Part shown: piece by piece, positions 7,655-13,732 of the stretch | Numbering within the stretch: position 1 is the stretch's first letter | How the letters are laid out: each line of letters opens with the position of its first letter | IMG/VR virus record: IMGVR_UViG_3300028840_003477 | Location: 1 to 45,275 of that record | DNA: 45,275 nt | Strand: one strand, 5' to 3' | Source: a virus | Translations under genes and position numbers: made by a program | The notes under the pieces: generated by a model | The model's database searches: none | Told to the model about the DNA's origin: nothing | Seen by the model: only the letters and a program-made list of their open reading frames with translations

Positions 7655-8037
7655 CCCAAGCTCTAACATTGCCGCTCAAGGCGCATCGCTTCAGACTCGC
7701 GTATCTCCTCCAGTGTACGGTTTACCTCGCCTATGAATACCGCAAGATGCTCGACCCGAAAGAGGGAGCGAAGAAGTTGCGCGAGGAATTGAAGTGCCTC
7801 TGCCATCGAGAACAGTTGTACGATTTTCAAGTGAGGTTCGACGAAACGCTTTGGCCGCCTTCGAACCCGGAGGATTACGAGCAGTTGATGGAGATCAACC
7901 TACGACCGGACGGCAGCGCAGAGTTCTTCCAAGTGCGTATCGACTTTCGCAAGAGTCGGCATCACGGCGTTTCGATACTGAGTGATGGGGCGGGATGGTT
8001 TCCCATCGACGTCTTCCACGTCCGATTTACCGAATAG
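7651..8037 (+). CDS. Hypothetical protein, 128 aa
   Basis: Last gene of the second operon, coupled by ATGA, with GGGGAGGAAG as SD. The N-terminal half is helical (LLQCTVYLAYEYRKMLDPKE, then a basic helix). The C-terminal half is strand-rich (FQVRFDETLWPP, EINLRPDGSAEFFQVRIDF). Two close cysteines (CLC near residue 49) could be structural. No membrane segment or active-site motif. It ends 16 bp before the promoter of the structured RNA. Confidence 0.7.
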   Translation: MTQALTLPLKAHRFRLAYLLQCTVYLAYEYRKMLDPKEGAKKLREELKCLCHREQLYDFQVRFDETLWPPSNPEDYEQLMEINLRPDGSAEFFQVRIDFRKSRHHGVSILSDGAGWFPIDVFHVRFTE

Positions 8038-8052
8038 CATCTTCAAAAAGTT

Positions 8053-8081
8053 CATCGATTCAACTCCGGTTCGGGTATACT
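8053..8081 (+). promoter_or_regulatory. Promoter of the 8088-8364 RNA, CATCGA-N17-TATACT
   Basis: CATCGA at 8053-8058, 17-bp spacer ending CGGG, TATACT at 8076-8081. The expected start is near 8088. No gene follows before the terminator at 8332, so this promoter appears dedicated to a non-coding RNA. Confidence 0.65.
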
Positions 8082-8087
8082 TCTTTA

Positions 8088-8364
8088 GCAGAGGGAGGAC
8101 TAAGCACAGTGCGCCTAGGAATCGCGAACGAACTACTCAAAAGGATGGCACGGCCGCTTCCTCCCACGGCCCCTTGCGAGCACGTTGGCGCTGGCGCAAC
8201 CCCAATGGTGGACTCCGGGCCACGGCGTATTACCCGGAGCACGCATGTCCGGTACCTGCTCAACGTACCGGACGATTAGCAACGTTGCGGCGCGGTGCGC
8301 GCGTCCCGTGTGCTAGGGGCAAGATGCGACGAAAGGGCCGGCACCGTGTCGGCCCTTTCTTTTT
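8088..8364 (+). ncRNA. Structured non-coding RNA, about 275 nt
   Basis: It is bounded by a promoter (8053-8081) and an intrinsic terminator (8332-8364). Several stems are directly visible: a closing stem AGCACA (8103-8108) with TGTGCT (8309-8314); CTCCGGG (8213-8219) with CCCGGAG (8233-8239); and a perfect 9-bp hairpin GTCCGGTAC (8247-8255) with GTACCGGAC (8265-8273). GGCCG/CGGCC (8152-8156, 8167-8171) presents CTTCCTCCCA in its loop. That loop is complementary to SD sequences and to GGGAGGA at 8093-8099 in the same RNA, so a pseudoknot or self-lock is possible. It does not match tmRNA, RNase P, SRP or tRNA features that I know. A regulatory or antisense role is inference. Confidence 0.7.
8332..8364 (+). 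terminator. Intrinsic terminator
   Basis: Perfect 9-bp stem AAAGGGCCG (8332-8340) and CGGCCCTTT (8350-8358) with a 9-base loop, followed by CTTTTTC. It ends the structured RNA and isolates it from the next promoter, which starts 13 bp later. Confidence 0.9.
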
Positions 8365-8376
8365 CAATTGGAGTTT

Positions 8377-8405
8377 CATCGACTCCGTTTTCAATCGGGT
8401 AGTAG
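8377..8405 (+). promoter_or_regulatory. Promoter, CATCGA-N17-TAGTAG class
   Basis: CATCGA at 8377-8382, 17-bp spacer ending CGGG, TAGTAG at 8400-8405, directly behind the terminator. It drives the 8430 operon, whose leader again carries GGGAAGGAG. Confidence 0.6.
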
Positions 8406-8429
8406 TAAGTAACACGGGAAGGAGTCCAA

Positions 8430-8723
8430 ATGATACTCGACATCCGCAGGGCGATAGTCGTCACCGGTCGGGAGCTAGACACGGTCTTCATCGACACGGG
8501 ACTAACTGAGGCGACGTTCCCTTACACGCGGCGCCTCCGCATGATGTTCGAAGCGGCGCCGGGAGAGGGAGTAGCATACGTCAAAGAGCATTTCGGACTC
8601 GACCCAGACGTCATCGAGATCAAGCGGGCATCGGCCTACACTCCCAAGAAGAAGAGGAAGAAAAAGTCAGCGGACGATACGCCCAAGAAGAAGAAGAGGA
8701 AGAAGCGCAAGGAGGCGGAATGA
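8430..8723 (+). CDS. Small protein with highly basic tail, 97 aa
   Basis: First gene of its operon, with SD GGAAGGAG. Residues 1-70 look folded (MILDIRRAIVVTGRELDTVF, EAAPGEGVAYVKEHFGLDPD). From residue 71 the chain becomes almost pure Lys/Arg with two KKK-type blocks separated by SADDTP. Such tails bind nucleic acid or ribosomes, or neutralise packaged DNA. The folded part is not recognised. ATGA overlap to the next gene. Confidence 0.7.
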   Translation: MILDIRRAIVVTGRELDTVFIDTGLTEATFPYTRRLRMMFEAAPGEGVAYVKEHFGLDPDVIEIKRASAYTPKKKRKKKSADDTPKKKKRKKRKEAE

Positions 8724-9130
8724 ACGACCAAAACAACGACGCGCCGGACATGCTCGACTTCACGAACGCGATGCCCAAATTCTGTAAGGGTTGCGACTAC
8801 AACGACGACACGGTCAATGACGGGCAAGGACCGGCTTGCGTCGCCGTCACCGATCAATACTGGGCTTGCGTTCGCGCCTTCCGCAGCGGCAAAGTCGAAC
8901 ACGGTCCGGTTTCCTATCACGAGGCGACGGGCGCACCCATCATCGAAGAGGACGAACCCGGCCCAGAGCGTTTCGAGGTGAAAGTGGTCGGGAACTATCT
9001 CAACGCCGTCGCCACCGTCATCGGTCCGGTCGATGAGGAGACGGCGATGGAGGTCGTGAAGGAATTGGTCAAGCACGAGGACTTCAACCCGATGAAGCAC
9101 TCCATCAAAATCGAACCCGTGGAGGAGTAG
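8720..9130 (+). CDS. Hypothetical cysteine-containing protein, 136 aa
   Basis: Coupled start. The N-terminal half holds FCKGCDY (residues 21-27) and two later cysteines (PACVAV, WACV), which may form a zinc knuckle. The C-terminal half (residues about 75-135) is an alpha/beta unit (ERFEVKVVGNYLNAVATVIG, then a helix VVKELVKHEDF). The stop lies three bases before the next ATG, and GGAGGAG at its end is that gene's SD. Function unknown. Confidence 0.7.
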   Translation: MNDQNNDAPDMLDFTNAMPKFCKGCDYNDDTVNDGQGPACVAVTDQYWACVRAFRSGKVEHGPVSYHEATGAPIIEEDEPGPERFEVKVVGNYLNAVATVIGPVDEETAMEVVKELVKHEDFNPMKHSIKIEPVEE

Positions 9131-9132
9131 TG

Positions 9133-9498
9133 ATGGGCGAAGAAGCGAAAGCGGAAGAGAAAGAATACACCCCGAAGACCGATGAGGAGCTGAAGCAAAT
9201 CGCGCAAGACCTTTGGGCGGGAAAAATCTACACCGACCGTCACATCCCGGAACAAGAGATGCCGTACGCATTGGCGACGGTCTTCATGCCCCTCGCTTTG
9301 ATGCATCCGGATGATCGGGAAAAGCTCTTCACCGGGGAGAACAAACCGACGCTCATATATGAGTACCTCGACAAAGCCGGTCCGCGCAGCGTCAACGGCA
9401 TGCCCGGCTTTTTCAGTTTCCATTGTCTCAACGAAGAGGAGACGGAGCGCATGTTCAGATACTACACCGCCATCCAAGAAGCGATGGACGCGCTATGA
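9133..9498 (+). CDS. Hypothetical protein, 121 aa
   Basis: The ATG at 9133 is preferred over the GTG at 9130, because GGAGGAG (9121-9127) is five bases from the ATG but only two from the GTG. Acidic, largely helical, with a conserved-looking core (MPYALATVFMPLALMHPDD and FFSFHCLNEEETERMF). No metal or catalytic motif. It overlaps the next gene by ATGA. No family recognised. Confidence 0.65.
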   Translation: MGEEAKAEEKEYTPKTDEELKQIAQDLWAGKIYTDRHIPEQEMPYALATVFMPLALMHPDDREKLFTGENKPTLIYEYLDKAGPRSVNGMPGFFSFHCLNEEETERMFRYYTAIQEAMDAL

Positions 9499-10265
9499 GC
9501 GACTCCGACGAAAAACTGATCCGCATTCGAGACGACCTCCGCAAGCAGCACGACGCGATGGAAGAAGAACGCGATGCGCTCATCTCCGAAAGGAAGAAGA
9601 TGGAAGAGCGCATCACGGCGCTCAACAAGAAGACGAACCAACTGAAGCACGCGATTCAATCGTTGGAGGTCGCTATCAACGGCGGGAAGAAGCCCGCAAC
9701 GGAACTTCCTCCACGCTCGCAAGTAGCATCGGTGAGCCCACGACGTCTCCGCATCATCGAGGTCTTGGAGAGGCGAGGTGATTGGACGGCGCCGGGAGAC
9801 ATCGCCAAAGAGATGGACGACGATTCGAGTATCATCGGCGGGTATCTCTTCCGGATGTTCAAAGCGGGGAAGGTCCAACGCAAGCAGCTGAGCGCTCGCA
9901 GGTTCCTTTACCGCGTTGGCGCGAAGTCGAAACCGGCGCCCGCAAAGCCCAAACCGAAACCGGCGCCGAAGAGGAAAGCGAAACTTCCACCGCGCAAAAA
10001 GGCGAAACCGAAACCGAAGAAGAAGCCGGTCAAGGAAAGGCTCGACAAGGGGACGGTGAAGCAGCTCGTGGAGATGGCTATCGAGGCGATGGAGGAAGAG
10101 GTTTGGTACACGGCGCAAGGGATACTCGAAGCAGCGGCGCGCAAGCGCATCATCTCTCGCAACGTGAGCTACGAACGCGCACCGGACCTGGAAGCGGCGC
10201 TCATCTCCAGCCAACGGTTCTATCAACGCGATGAAGACGGGCGGACGGAGTTCAAGAAGCTGTAG
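9495..10265 (+). CDS. Coiled-coil winged-helix DNA-binding-like protein, 256 aa
   Basis: Residues 5-60 are a coiled coil (KMEERITALNKKTNQLKH). Residues about 82-148 look like a winged helix: RRLRIIEVLERRGDWTAPGD, a second helix IAKEMDDDSSIIGGYLFRMF, and a wing KVQRKQLSARRFLYRVG. A Lys/Pro-rich linker (150-190) follows, then a second small helical domain (LVEMAIEAMEEEVWYTAQGI) ending FYQRDEDGRTEFKKL, itself reminiscent of another winged helix. A two-headed dimeric DNA-binding regulator is a reasonable inference. The target is unknown. It closes the 8430 operon. Confidence 0.65.
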   Translation: MSDSDEKLIRIRDDLRKQHDAMEEERDALISERKKMEERITALNKKTNQLKHAIQSLEVAINGGKKPATELPPRSQVASVSPRRLRIIEVLERRGDWTAPGDIAKEMDDDSSIIGGYLFRMFKAGKVQRKQLSARRFLYRVGAKSKPAPAKPKPKPAPKRKAKLPPRKKAKPKPKKKPVKERLDKGTVKQLVEMAIEAMEEEVWYTAQGILEAAARKRIISRNVSYERAPDLEAALISSQRFYQRDEDGRTEFKKL

Positions 10266-10270
10266 CGTTT

Positions 10271-10299
10271 CATCTTCCCGTCCTTCAACTCAGTAGGGT
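10271..10299 (+). promoter_or_regulatory. Promoter, CATCTT-N17-TAGGGT class
   Basis: CATCTT at 10271-10276 (preceded by GTTT), 17-bp spacer, TAGGGT at 10294-10299; a TATAAG overlaps at 10299-10304. It precedes the 10317 gene with room for a short leader carrying GAGGAG. Confidence 0.5.
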
Positions 10300-10316
10300 A
10301 TAAGAGGAGAACGGAA

Positions 10317-10607
10317 ATGGAGATCAACGAAGGAACCGCCAAAGATTCGTTCGCCTTGCGACTCTACGGAAGCAAGAGCCAAGAGCTAGTCACCATCGGA
10401 CGCGACGGGACGGTGACGATTCACGAAGAGGGTGCCGAGACGGAGGCAGCGCGTGTCTTCTATGAGGCGCTCGAATTCGAGGGCAAGGCGCTTCACAAGC
10501 GCATCGAGACGTTGGAGGAGGCAATCCGGGAAACGGAGCGTTGGCTGCGGGGGACCGGCCACGCGAAGATGGCCAAACGTCTCCGCAGAGCGCTGGAGGG
10601 AAAATGA
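10317..10607 (+). CDS. Hypothetical protein, 96 aa
   Basis: First gene of its operon, SD GAGGAG eight bases before the ATG. The N-terminal half is strand-rich (FALRLYGSKSQELVTIGRDG, TVTIHEEG), the C-terminal half helical (YEALEFEGKALHKRIETLEE and a basic helix). The second half of the outline recalls small phage proteins with a beta-hairpin plus coiled-coil end. No family recognised. ATGA overlap with the next gene. Confidence 0.7.
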   Translation: MEINEGTAKDSFALRLYGSKSQELVTIGRDGTVTIHEEGAETEAARVFYEALEFEGKALHKRIETLEEAIRETERWLRGTGHAKMAKRLRRALEGK

Positions 10608-11032
10608 AAAAGAGGCAATGGAGGCAATGGAAACTTTCGAAGGTTCCGAAGGAGTGGCGCCCGTGGGCGCTGCTGTTACGGAATGAAGTCCATACAAGCG
10701 CCGATTTCGCCAAGGCGATGCGACGCCAATCGGTCAACGTCCGCTGCGCCGTCATCGCCGCATTCGTCGTTGCGAATGAGCAGCTCAAGCGGAACGGTTA
10801 CACCTCCGCATACAGCTGCCCGGCGCATCGGCTTTCGGAGACGTATGATTTGAGTTTCGTCGGCGGGATTTGGAACGTCAGCTGCAAGAAATGCGTGTGC
10901 TTCCGTATCACGAAGATGGAGTGCCACGATCTCCGGGATAGCGCACGCACGGTTCTCCAAGCGGCGGAAGTCCTCTACACACGCGCATTCGCCCGTCTCA
11001 CGAAGGCGGAACGGGAGGTGCTGACGCGATGA
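10604..11032 (+). CDS. Hypothetical cysteine-containing protein, 142 aa
   Basis: Coupled start at 10604. A basic Trp-rich N-terminus (MKKRQWRQWKLSKVPKEWRP) precedes a helical region. Residues 66-105 carry SCPAHRLSET and SCKKCVCFRITKMEC, a cluster of Cys/His that may bind zinc. The C-terminus is helical (ARTVLQAAEVLYTRAFARL). Possibly nucleic-acid binding; function not assigned. It overlaps the next start by ATGA. Confidence 0.65.
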   Translation: MKKRQWRQWKLSKVPKEWRPWALLLRNEVHTSADFAKAMRRQSVNVRCAVIAAFVVANEQLKRNGYTSAYSCPAHRLSETYDLSFVGGIWNVSCKKCVCFRITKMECHDLRDSARTVLQAAEVLYTRAFARLTKAEREVLTR

Positions 11033-11211
11033 AGTCATCCACTACGCAAGAAGAGGCGAAAGAGCGACCGCCACAGATCATCGAGTGTACGGAAATCTCG
11101 TGCGAGGACTGGGACGAGTTCATTGAGCTACTCTCGCACGCAAACAATCGCTTGTTCCGCCTTTTCCCGGACGGGTATTGGCGGGCGAGCGACATCGTCG
11201 TGGAGATGTAG
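11029..11211 (+). CDS. Hypothetical protein, 60 aa
   Basis: Small acidic protein coupled on the 5' side (ATGA). It begins with a disordered charged stretch (SSTTQEEAKERPPQ), followed by a short alpha/beta unit (EISCEDWDEFIELLSHANNR, FRLFPDGYWRASDIVVEM). Its TAG is directly followed by the next ATG. The ending suggests one helix and a beta hairpin. No family recognised. Confidence 0.6.
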   Translation: MKSSTTQEEAKERPPQIIECTEISCEDWDEFIELLSHANNRLFRLFPDGYWRASDIVVEM

Positions 11212-11409
11212 ATGCGATACGAGATTCTCACCGGGACGTCCGAAACGTTGGAAGAGAAAGTCCAAAAATATTTGGATCACGGATGGGAGTTGTACGGCGC
11301 TCCGTTTCGCTTGGGTGCGAGAAGTCCCGATGCGATGATTATGGTCGGCCAAGCGGTCATCAAACGTTCGCGGCCGAAACCTCCATCGGTCAAAGAGGAG
11401 ACGGAATGA
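11212..11409 (+). CDS. DUF1737-like small protein, 65 aa
   Basis: MRYEILTGTSETLEEKVQ, then GWELYGAPFR and DAMIMVGQAVIK: this is the strand-helix-strand layout of the DUF1737 family, small proteins of about 60-70 residues in which a helix is followed by a GW-x-P/LYG turn and a final strand with QAM/QA. Their biochemical role is unknown. Length fits the family. It starts right after the upstream TAG. The end (VKEETE) codes for GAGGAGACGG, which is the SD for the next gene. Confidence 0.7.
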   Translation: MRYEILTGTSETLEEKVQKYLDHGWELYGAPFRLGARSPDAMIMVGQAVIKRSRPKPPSVKEETE

Positions 11410-11663
11410 GCGAGAAGCCCGAAGATTCAAAAGCGCCGGAAGGCGCGAAGCCGTTGGGGGCGGACCGTTGGCCCGATGAGCACGGCAACGCGATGGACCT
11501 CGAACAAGCGCGAAAGATTCTCCCAGGCGTCCATTGCGAGTGCGGTTGGGGAGGCGTGCTTTGCGAGCTGTTGATGGACGAAGAGGAGACGACCTTGTAC
11601 TGCCCCGAGTGTCGAACGACGAAATGGGCTTACAAGACCGGGAAGGACCAGGAGAAGAAATGA
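11406..11663 (+). CDS. Zinc-ribbon protein, 85 aa
   Basis: Coupled start at 11406. After a disordered N-terminus (SEKPEDSKAPEGAKPLGADR) it carries CECGWGG, a further cysteine (LCELL) and CPECRTTKW, i.e. a CxC plus CxxC ribbon about 20 residues apart. This is the fourth or fifth small zinc-binding protein of the left arm. Ends GKDQEKK, with AGGAGAAG as SD for the next coupled gene. Confidence 0.7.
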   Translation: MSEKPEDSKAPEGAKPLGADRWPDEHGNAMDLEQARKILPGVHCECGWGGVLCELLMDEEETTLYCPECRTTKWAYKTGKDQEKK

Positions 11664-11944
11664 TTTCAAAAAAGGACAAGCGACTGGTCGAAGACTTGGG
11701 GAAGGTCTGCTTACACGGGACGCCTCCGATGGAGACGATCATGAAGCTTCAAAGCATCGCGGCGAAGCTCATCGAGGAAAACGAACGCATCGAGGACGGC
11801 GTGCGCTTCCTACACGAGCAGTTCAAGGAGGGGCACGGCGCTCACGACATCGCGGCGTGGATTTTAGCGGGCGGAAACCCTCGCAAAATCATCAAGGGCG
11901 AAGAGCAAGTCCCAAGGTCGTGTTTGCGTAATCCACAGCCCTAA
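11660..11944 (+). CDS. Hypothetical helical protein, 94 aa
   Basis: Coupled start. Helices predominate (KRLVEDLGKVCLHGTPPMET, then IMKLQSIAAKLIEENERIED, then a third helix GAHDIAAWILAG). The sequence ends in a short basic tail. It is the last gene of the third accessory block; about 160 bp of intergenic DNA with a dispersed hairpin element follows. No family recognised. Confidence 0.65.
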   Translation: MISKKDKRLVEDLGKVCLHGTPPMETIMKLQSIAAKLIEENERIEDGVRFLHEQFKEGHGAHDIAAWILAGGNPRKIIKGEEQVPRSCLRNPQP

Positions 11945-12013
11945 CGCAGACGCTGTCGGCAAATGCGCAACGTGCCCCCTCCAATAGCAGTTAAGTCAAA
12001 ATGGAAAAGTCCG

Positions 12014-12056
12014 ATTAAACTAGGAGAAATGGTGCACTTTCTTCTCAACTCTAAAA
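12014..12056 (+). repeat. Dispersed element copy 2 (AACTAGGAGAAA hairpin)
   Basis: TTAAACTAGGAGAAA, 22 bases, TAAAAA; same architecture as at 4876 and 17703. Here AGAAA pairs with TTTCT. An AGGAG-spaced ATG at 12029 opens a frame of 17 codons starting MVHFLLNS, ending at 12082. The element sits between the end of the accessory block and the glycosyltransferase gene. Confidence 0.65.
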
Positions 12057-12108
12057 ACGCGCGCAACCGGCAGAAGTGGTGAGCGCATTACCGGCAAGGA
12101 GTTAGTCC

Positions 12109-13017
12109 ATGGGGTTTAGCATTTCGATGGAAAATTGGGATTCAAAAGCGCACTACGAATTTGGCATCGGATGCGGCTACTACTTCTCAGGGCTACGCAC
12201 GGTGATGAGGAAAGGAGAGATGGCCGAAATCCCCATCGCGCCCGAGAAGCAAACAGCCGTCTTCAAGGAGACGCTGGCCCAGTTCTCCGACCTCGCCCAA
12301 GCGGAAGGCGGGTTGCCGTTCCTAATCATCGATGATTGCTCCCCGGTATCGCTTCCCATCGAAGAGTTGAAAGAAATCGTCGGAGACAACCCGTTGCTCT
12401 TCATTCGACCGCCTCGCAACTTGGGAACGGCGGGGAAAGAGAACCTCATCCAGCGCGTTCTATCTGAGCGGTGTAAGTACGTCGTGCGGTTCGACGCGGA
12501 CGTGAAGTTTGATCCGTTTACACTGGACTATTTTCGAGACGCCTTCGCAGAGCTTCCGGACGCGTGGGCCATCACTCCGTGTATCACTTACTTCGCAAGG
12601 CTCGATGCGTCGAATCTCCCTGAGGACCAACGTTACTTCTCCGGATCAAACATCGCGGACCTTGCGGTGATGGACTCCGCCATCTTCGACGAAATCGGCT
12701 ATGCCGACCCGAAGGTCAAATGGAATGAGGATGGGGAATACCGGCTGCGGGCGAAAGCGATCACGGGGAAGCTATGTTATGTCGATAAGGAGATGACCGG
12801 GACGGCCAAGCCGACTGGGGGAGGCGGAAAGCCTCTTGAGTTCCGAGCAAAGGCGGGTCGCTACATCGACAAGACGCGGCCGTTCATCAAGGTCGTCTAT
12901 CCCAAGGGCAAGACGCCTCGCCTCATGCTCGACAAAAAGCGACTCGATGAGGTGAAGGAGTTCTACATCCCGGCGCATCCCATCGCGGAAAGGCTAGCGA
13001 ATCGCGTTTGGGACTAG
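12109..13017 (+). CDS. GT-A-type glycosyltransferase-like protein, 302 aa
   Basis: Shows the core of a family-2-like (GT-A) nucleotide-sugar transferase: a strand ending LIIDDCSP (about residues 72-80), NLGTAGKENLIQ (about 104-115), and a DxD motif in YVVRFDADVKFDP (about 125-137). A later WNEDGEYRLRAK matches the usual acceptor-side ED motif. The length is typical. Possible roles are decoration of virion proteins, of modified bases in phage DNA, or of host surface glycans. SD AAGGAG precedes the ATG at 12109; an internal ATG at 12220 also has a good SD but would lose the first segment. It stands alone as a one-gene unit between the accessory block and the sigma-like gene. Confidence 0.75.
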   Translation: MGFSISMENWDSKAHYEFGIGCGYYFSGLRTVMRKGEMAEIPIAPEKQTAVFKETLAQFSDLAQAEGGLPFLIIDDCSPVSLPIEELKEIVGDNPLLFIRPPRNLGTAGKENLIQRVLSERCKYVVRFDADVKFDPFTLDYFRDAFAELPDAWAITPCITYFARLDASNLPEDQRYFSGSNIADLAVMDSAIFDEIGYADPKVKWNEDGEYRLRAKAITGKLCYVDKEMTGTAKPTGGGGKPLEFRAKAGRYIDKTRPFIKVVYPKGKTPRLMLDKKRLDEVKEFYIPAHPIAERLANRVWD

Positions 13018-13028
13018 CACGAGAGTTT

Positions 13029-13057
13029 CATCCCCGCAAGGTCGAATCAGGTAGAAT
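13029..13057 (+). promoter_or_regulatory. Promoter, CATCCC-N17-TAGAAT class
   Basis: CATCCC at 13029-13034 (preceded by GTTT), 17-bp spacer ending CAGG, TAGAAT at 13052-13057. It drives the sigma-like gene after a leader of about 150 nt. Confidence 0.6.
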
Positions 13058-13175
13058 AGAGTAGTGATAACAGCTGGGGCCGCGTCGCATCCGCCTCAAA
13101 TCCGTCGCCGCCCAAACCCAGGTCTGTATCGGCGTTCCTTCCCGGCGCCGGTGGGGATAGGGAAAAGAGAACCGA

Positions 13176-13207
13176 GGCCATTGCCGCTGGAAGGATGGCC
13201 GCTTTTT
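13176..13207 (+). terminator. Attenuator-like terminator in the leader of the sigma-like gene
   Basis: GGCCAT (13176-13181) pairs with ATGGCC (13195-13200) across a 13-base loop and is followed by GCTTTTT. It sits 10 bases before the ATG at 13217 and about 110 nt into the transcript, so it could stop transcription before the gene (attenuation) or define a short leader RNA. Confidence 0.5.
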
Positions 13208-13216
13208 AGGGAAGAA

Positions 13217-13732
13217 ATGCCGAAGAGGAAACGCAACTACAGGCGGCAGAAGTTACTCCGGGACGGACGCATCCGACCAAGGACGATACCCGTCAAGAAA
13301 ATGACGAAAGAGCAGTTGCGGGTAGGTCGCTTGCTGTATCCATTTTTCGAGAACGAACCGATGCCGCGCACACGCGCCGAATGCCGTGAGGTTCCCCGGC
13401 CGTGTCCCTTCGTCCGGTGTAAGTACAACTTGTACCTCGATGTTGATCCGAGAACGGGAAGTCTCAAGCTCAATCATCCGGATAAGGAACCGGACGAACT
13501 GGAGGAGAGTTGCGCGCTGGACATCGCGGAAAGAGGCGGGATGACGCTTGAGGAAGTTGGTCTTGCGATCAATACGACTCGTGAGCGCGTTCGGCAAATC
13601 GAAAGCGCGGCCGAAGAACGCCTTCAGAATAGACCGGAAGCGAAGAAGATGCGCGAAGACGTGGACGAGATGACCAATGAAAAGGACCATTCGTTGAACG
13701 GTTCCTCCGTCACGAGTAGGTTCAAGGCATGA
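13217..13732 (+). CDS. Sigma-70 region 4-like regulator, 171 aa
   Basis: Residues 109-137 (MTLEEVGLAINTTRERVRQI, then ESAAEERL) match the helix-turn-helix of sigma-70 region 4.2, the part that reads the -35 element. Before it lies RPCPFVRCKYNLYLDVDP and a segment ending ELEESCALDIAERGG, an arrangement I know from small sigma-like regulators frequent in Myxococcota/deltaproteobacteria. There is no region 2, so it cannot act as a whole sigma factor. It could bind -35 DNA and/or RNA polymerase like a phage co-activator. ATG 13217 (SD GGGAAG) is preferred over a GTG at 13064: the intervening 51 codons are Pro/Arg-rich and contain a terminator. It is itself behind one of the promoters it may recognise. 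Confidence 0.8.
   Translation: MPKRKRNYRRQKLLRDGRIRPRTIPVKKMTKEQLRVGRLLYPFFENEPMPRTRAECREVPRPCPFVRCKYNLYLDVDPRTGSLKLNHPDKEPDELEESCALDIAERGGMTLEEVGLAINTTRERVRQIESAAEERLQNRPEAKKMREDVDEMTNEKDHSLNGSSVTSRFKA

Noticed and set aside
7982-8509. A long + strand frame across the promoter, the structured RNA and the terminator
   Set aside because: No SD, composition unlike neighbours, and it runs through an intrinsic terminator; the RNA explanation is better.
13064-13216. GTG-started N-terminal extension of the sigma-like protein
   Set aside because: The 51 extra codons are Pro/Arg-rich, contain a terminator-like hairpin and lack an SD. ATG 13217 has an SD and starts the family-like part.
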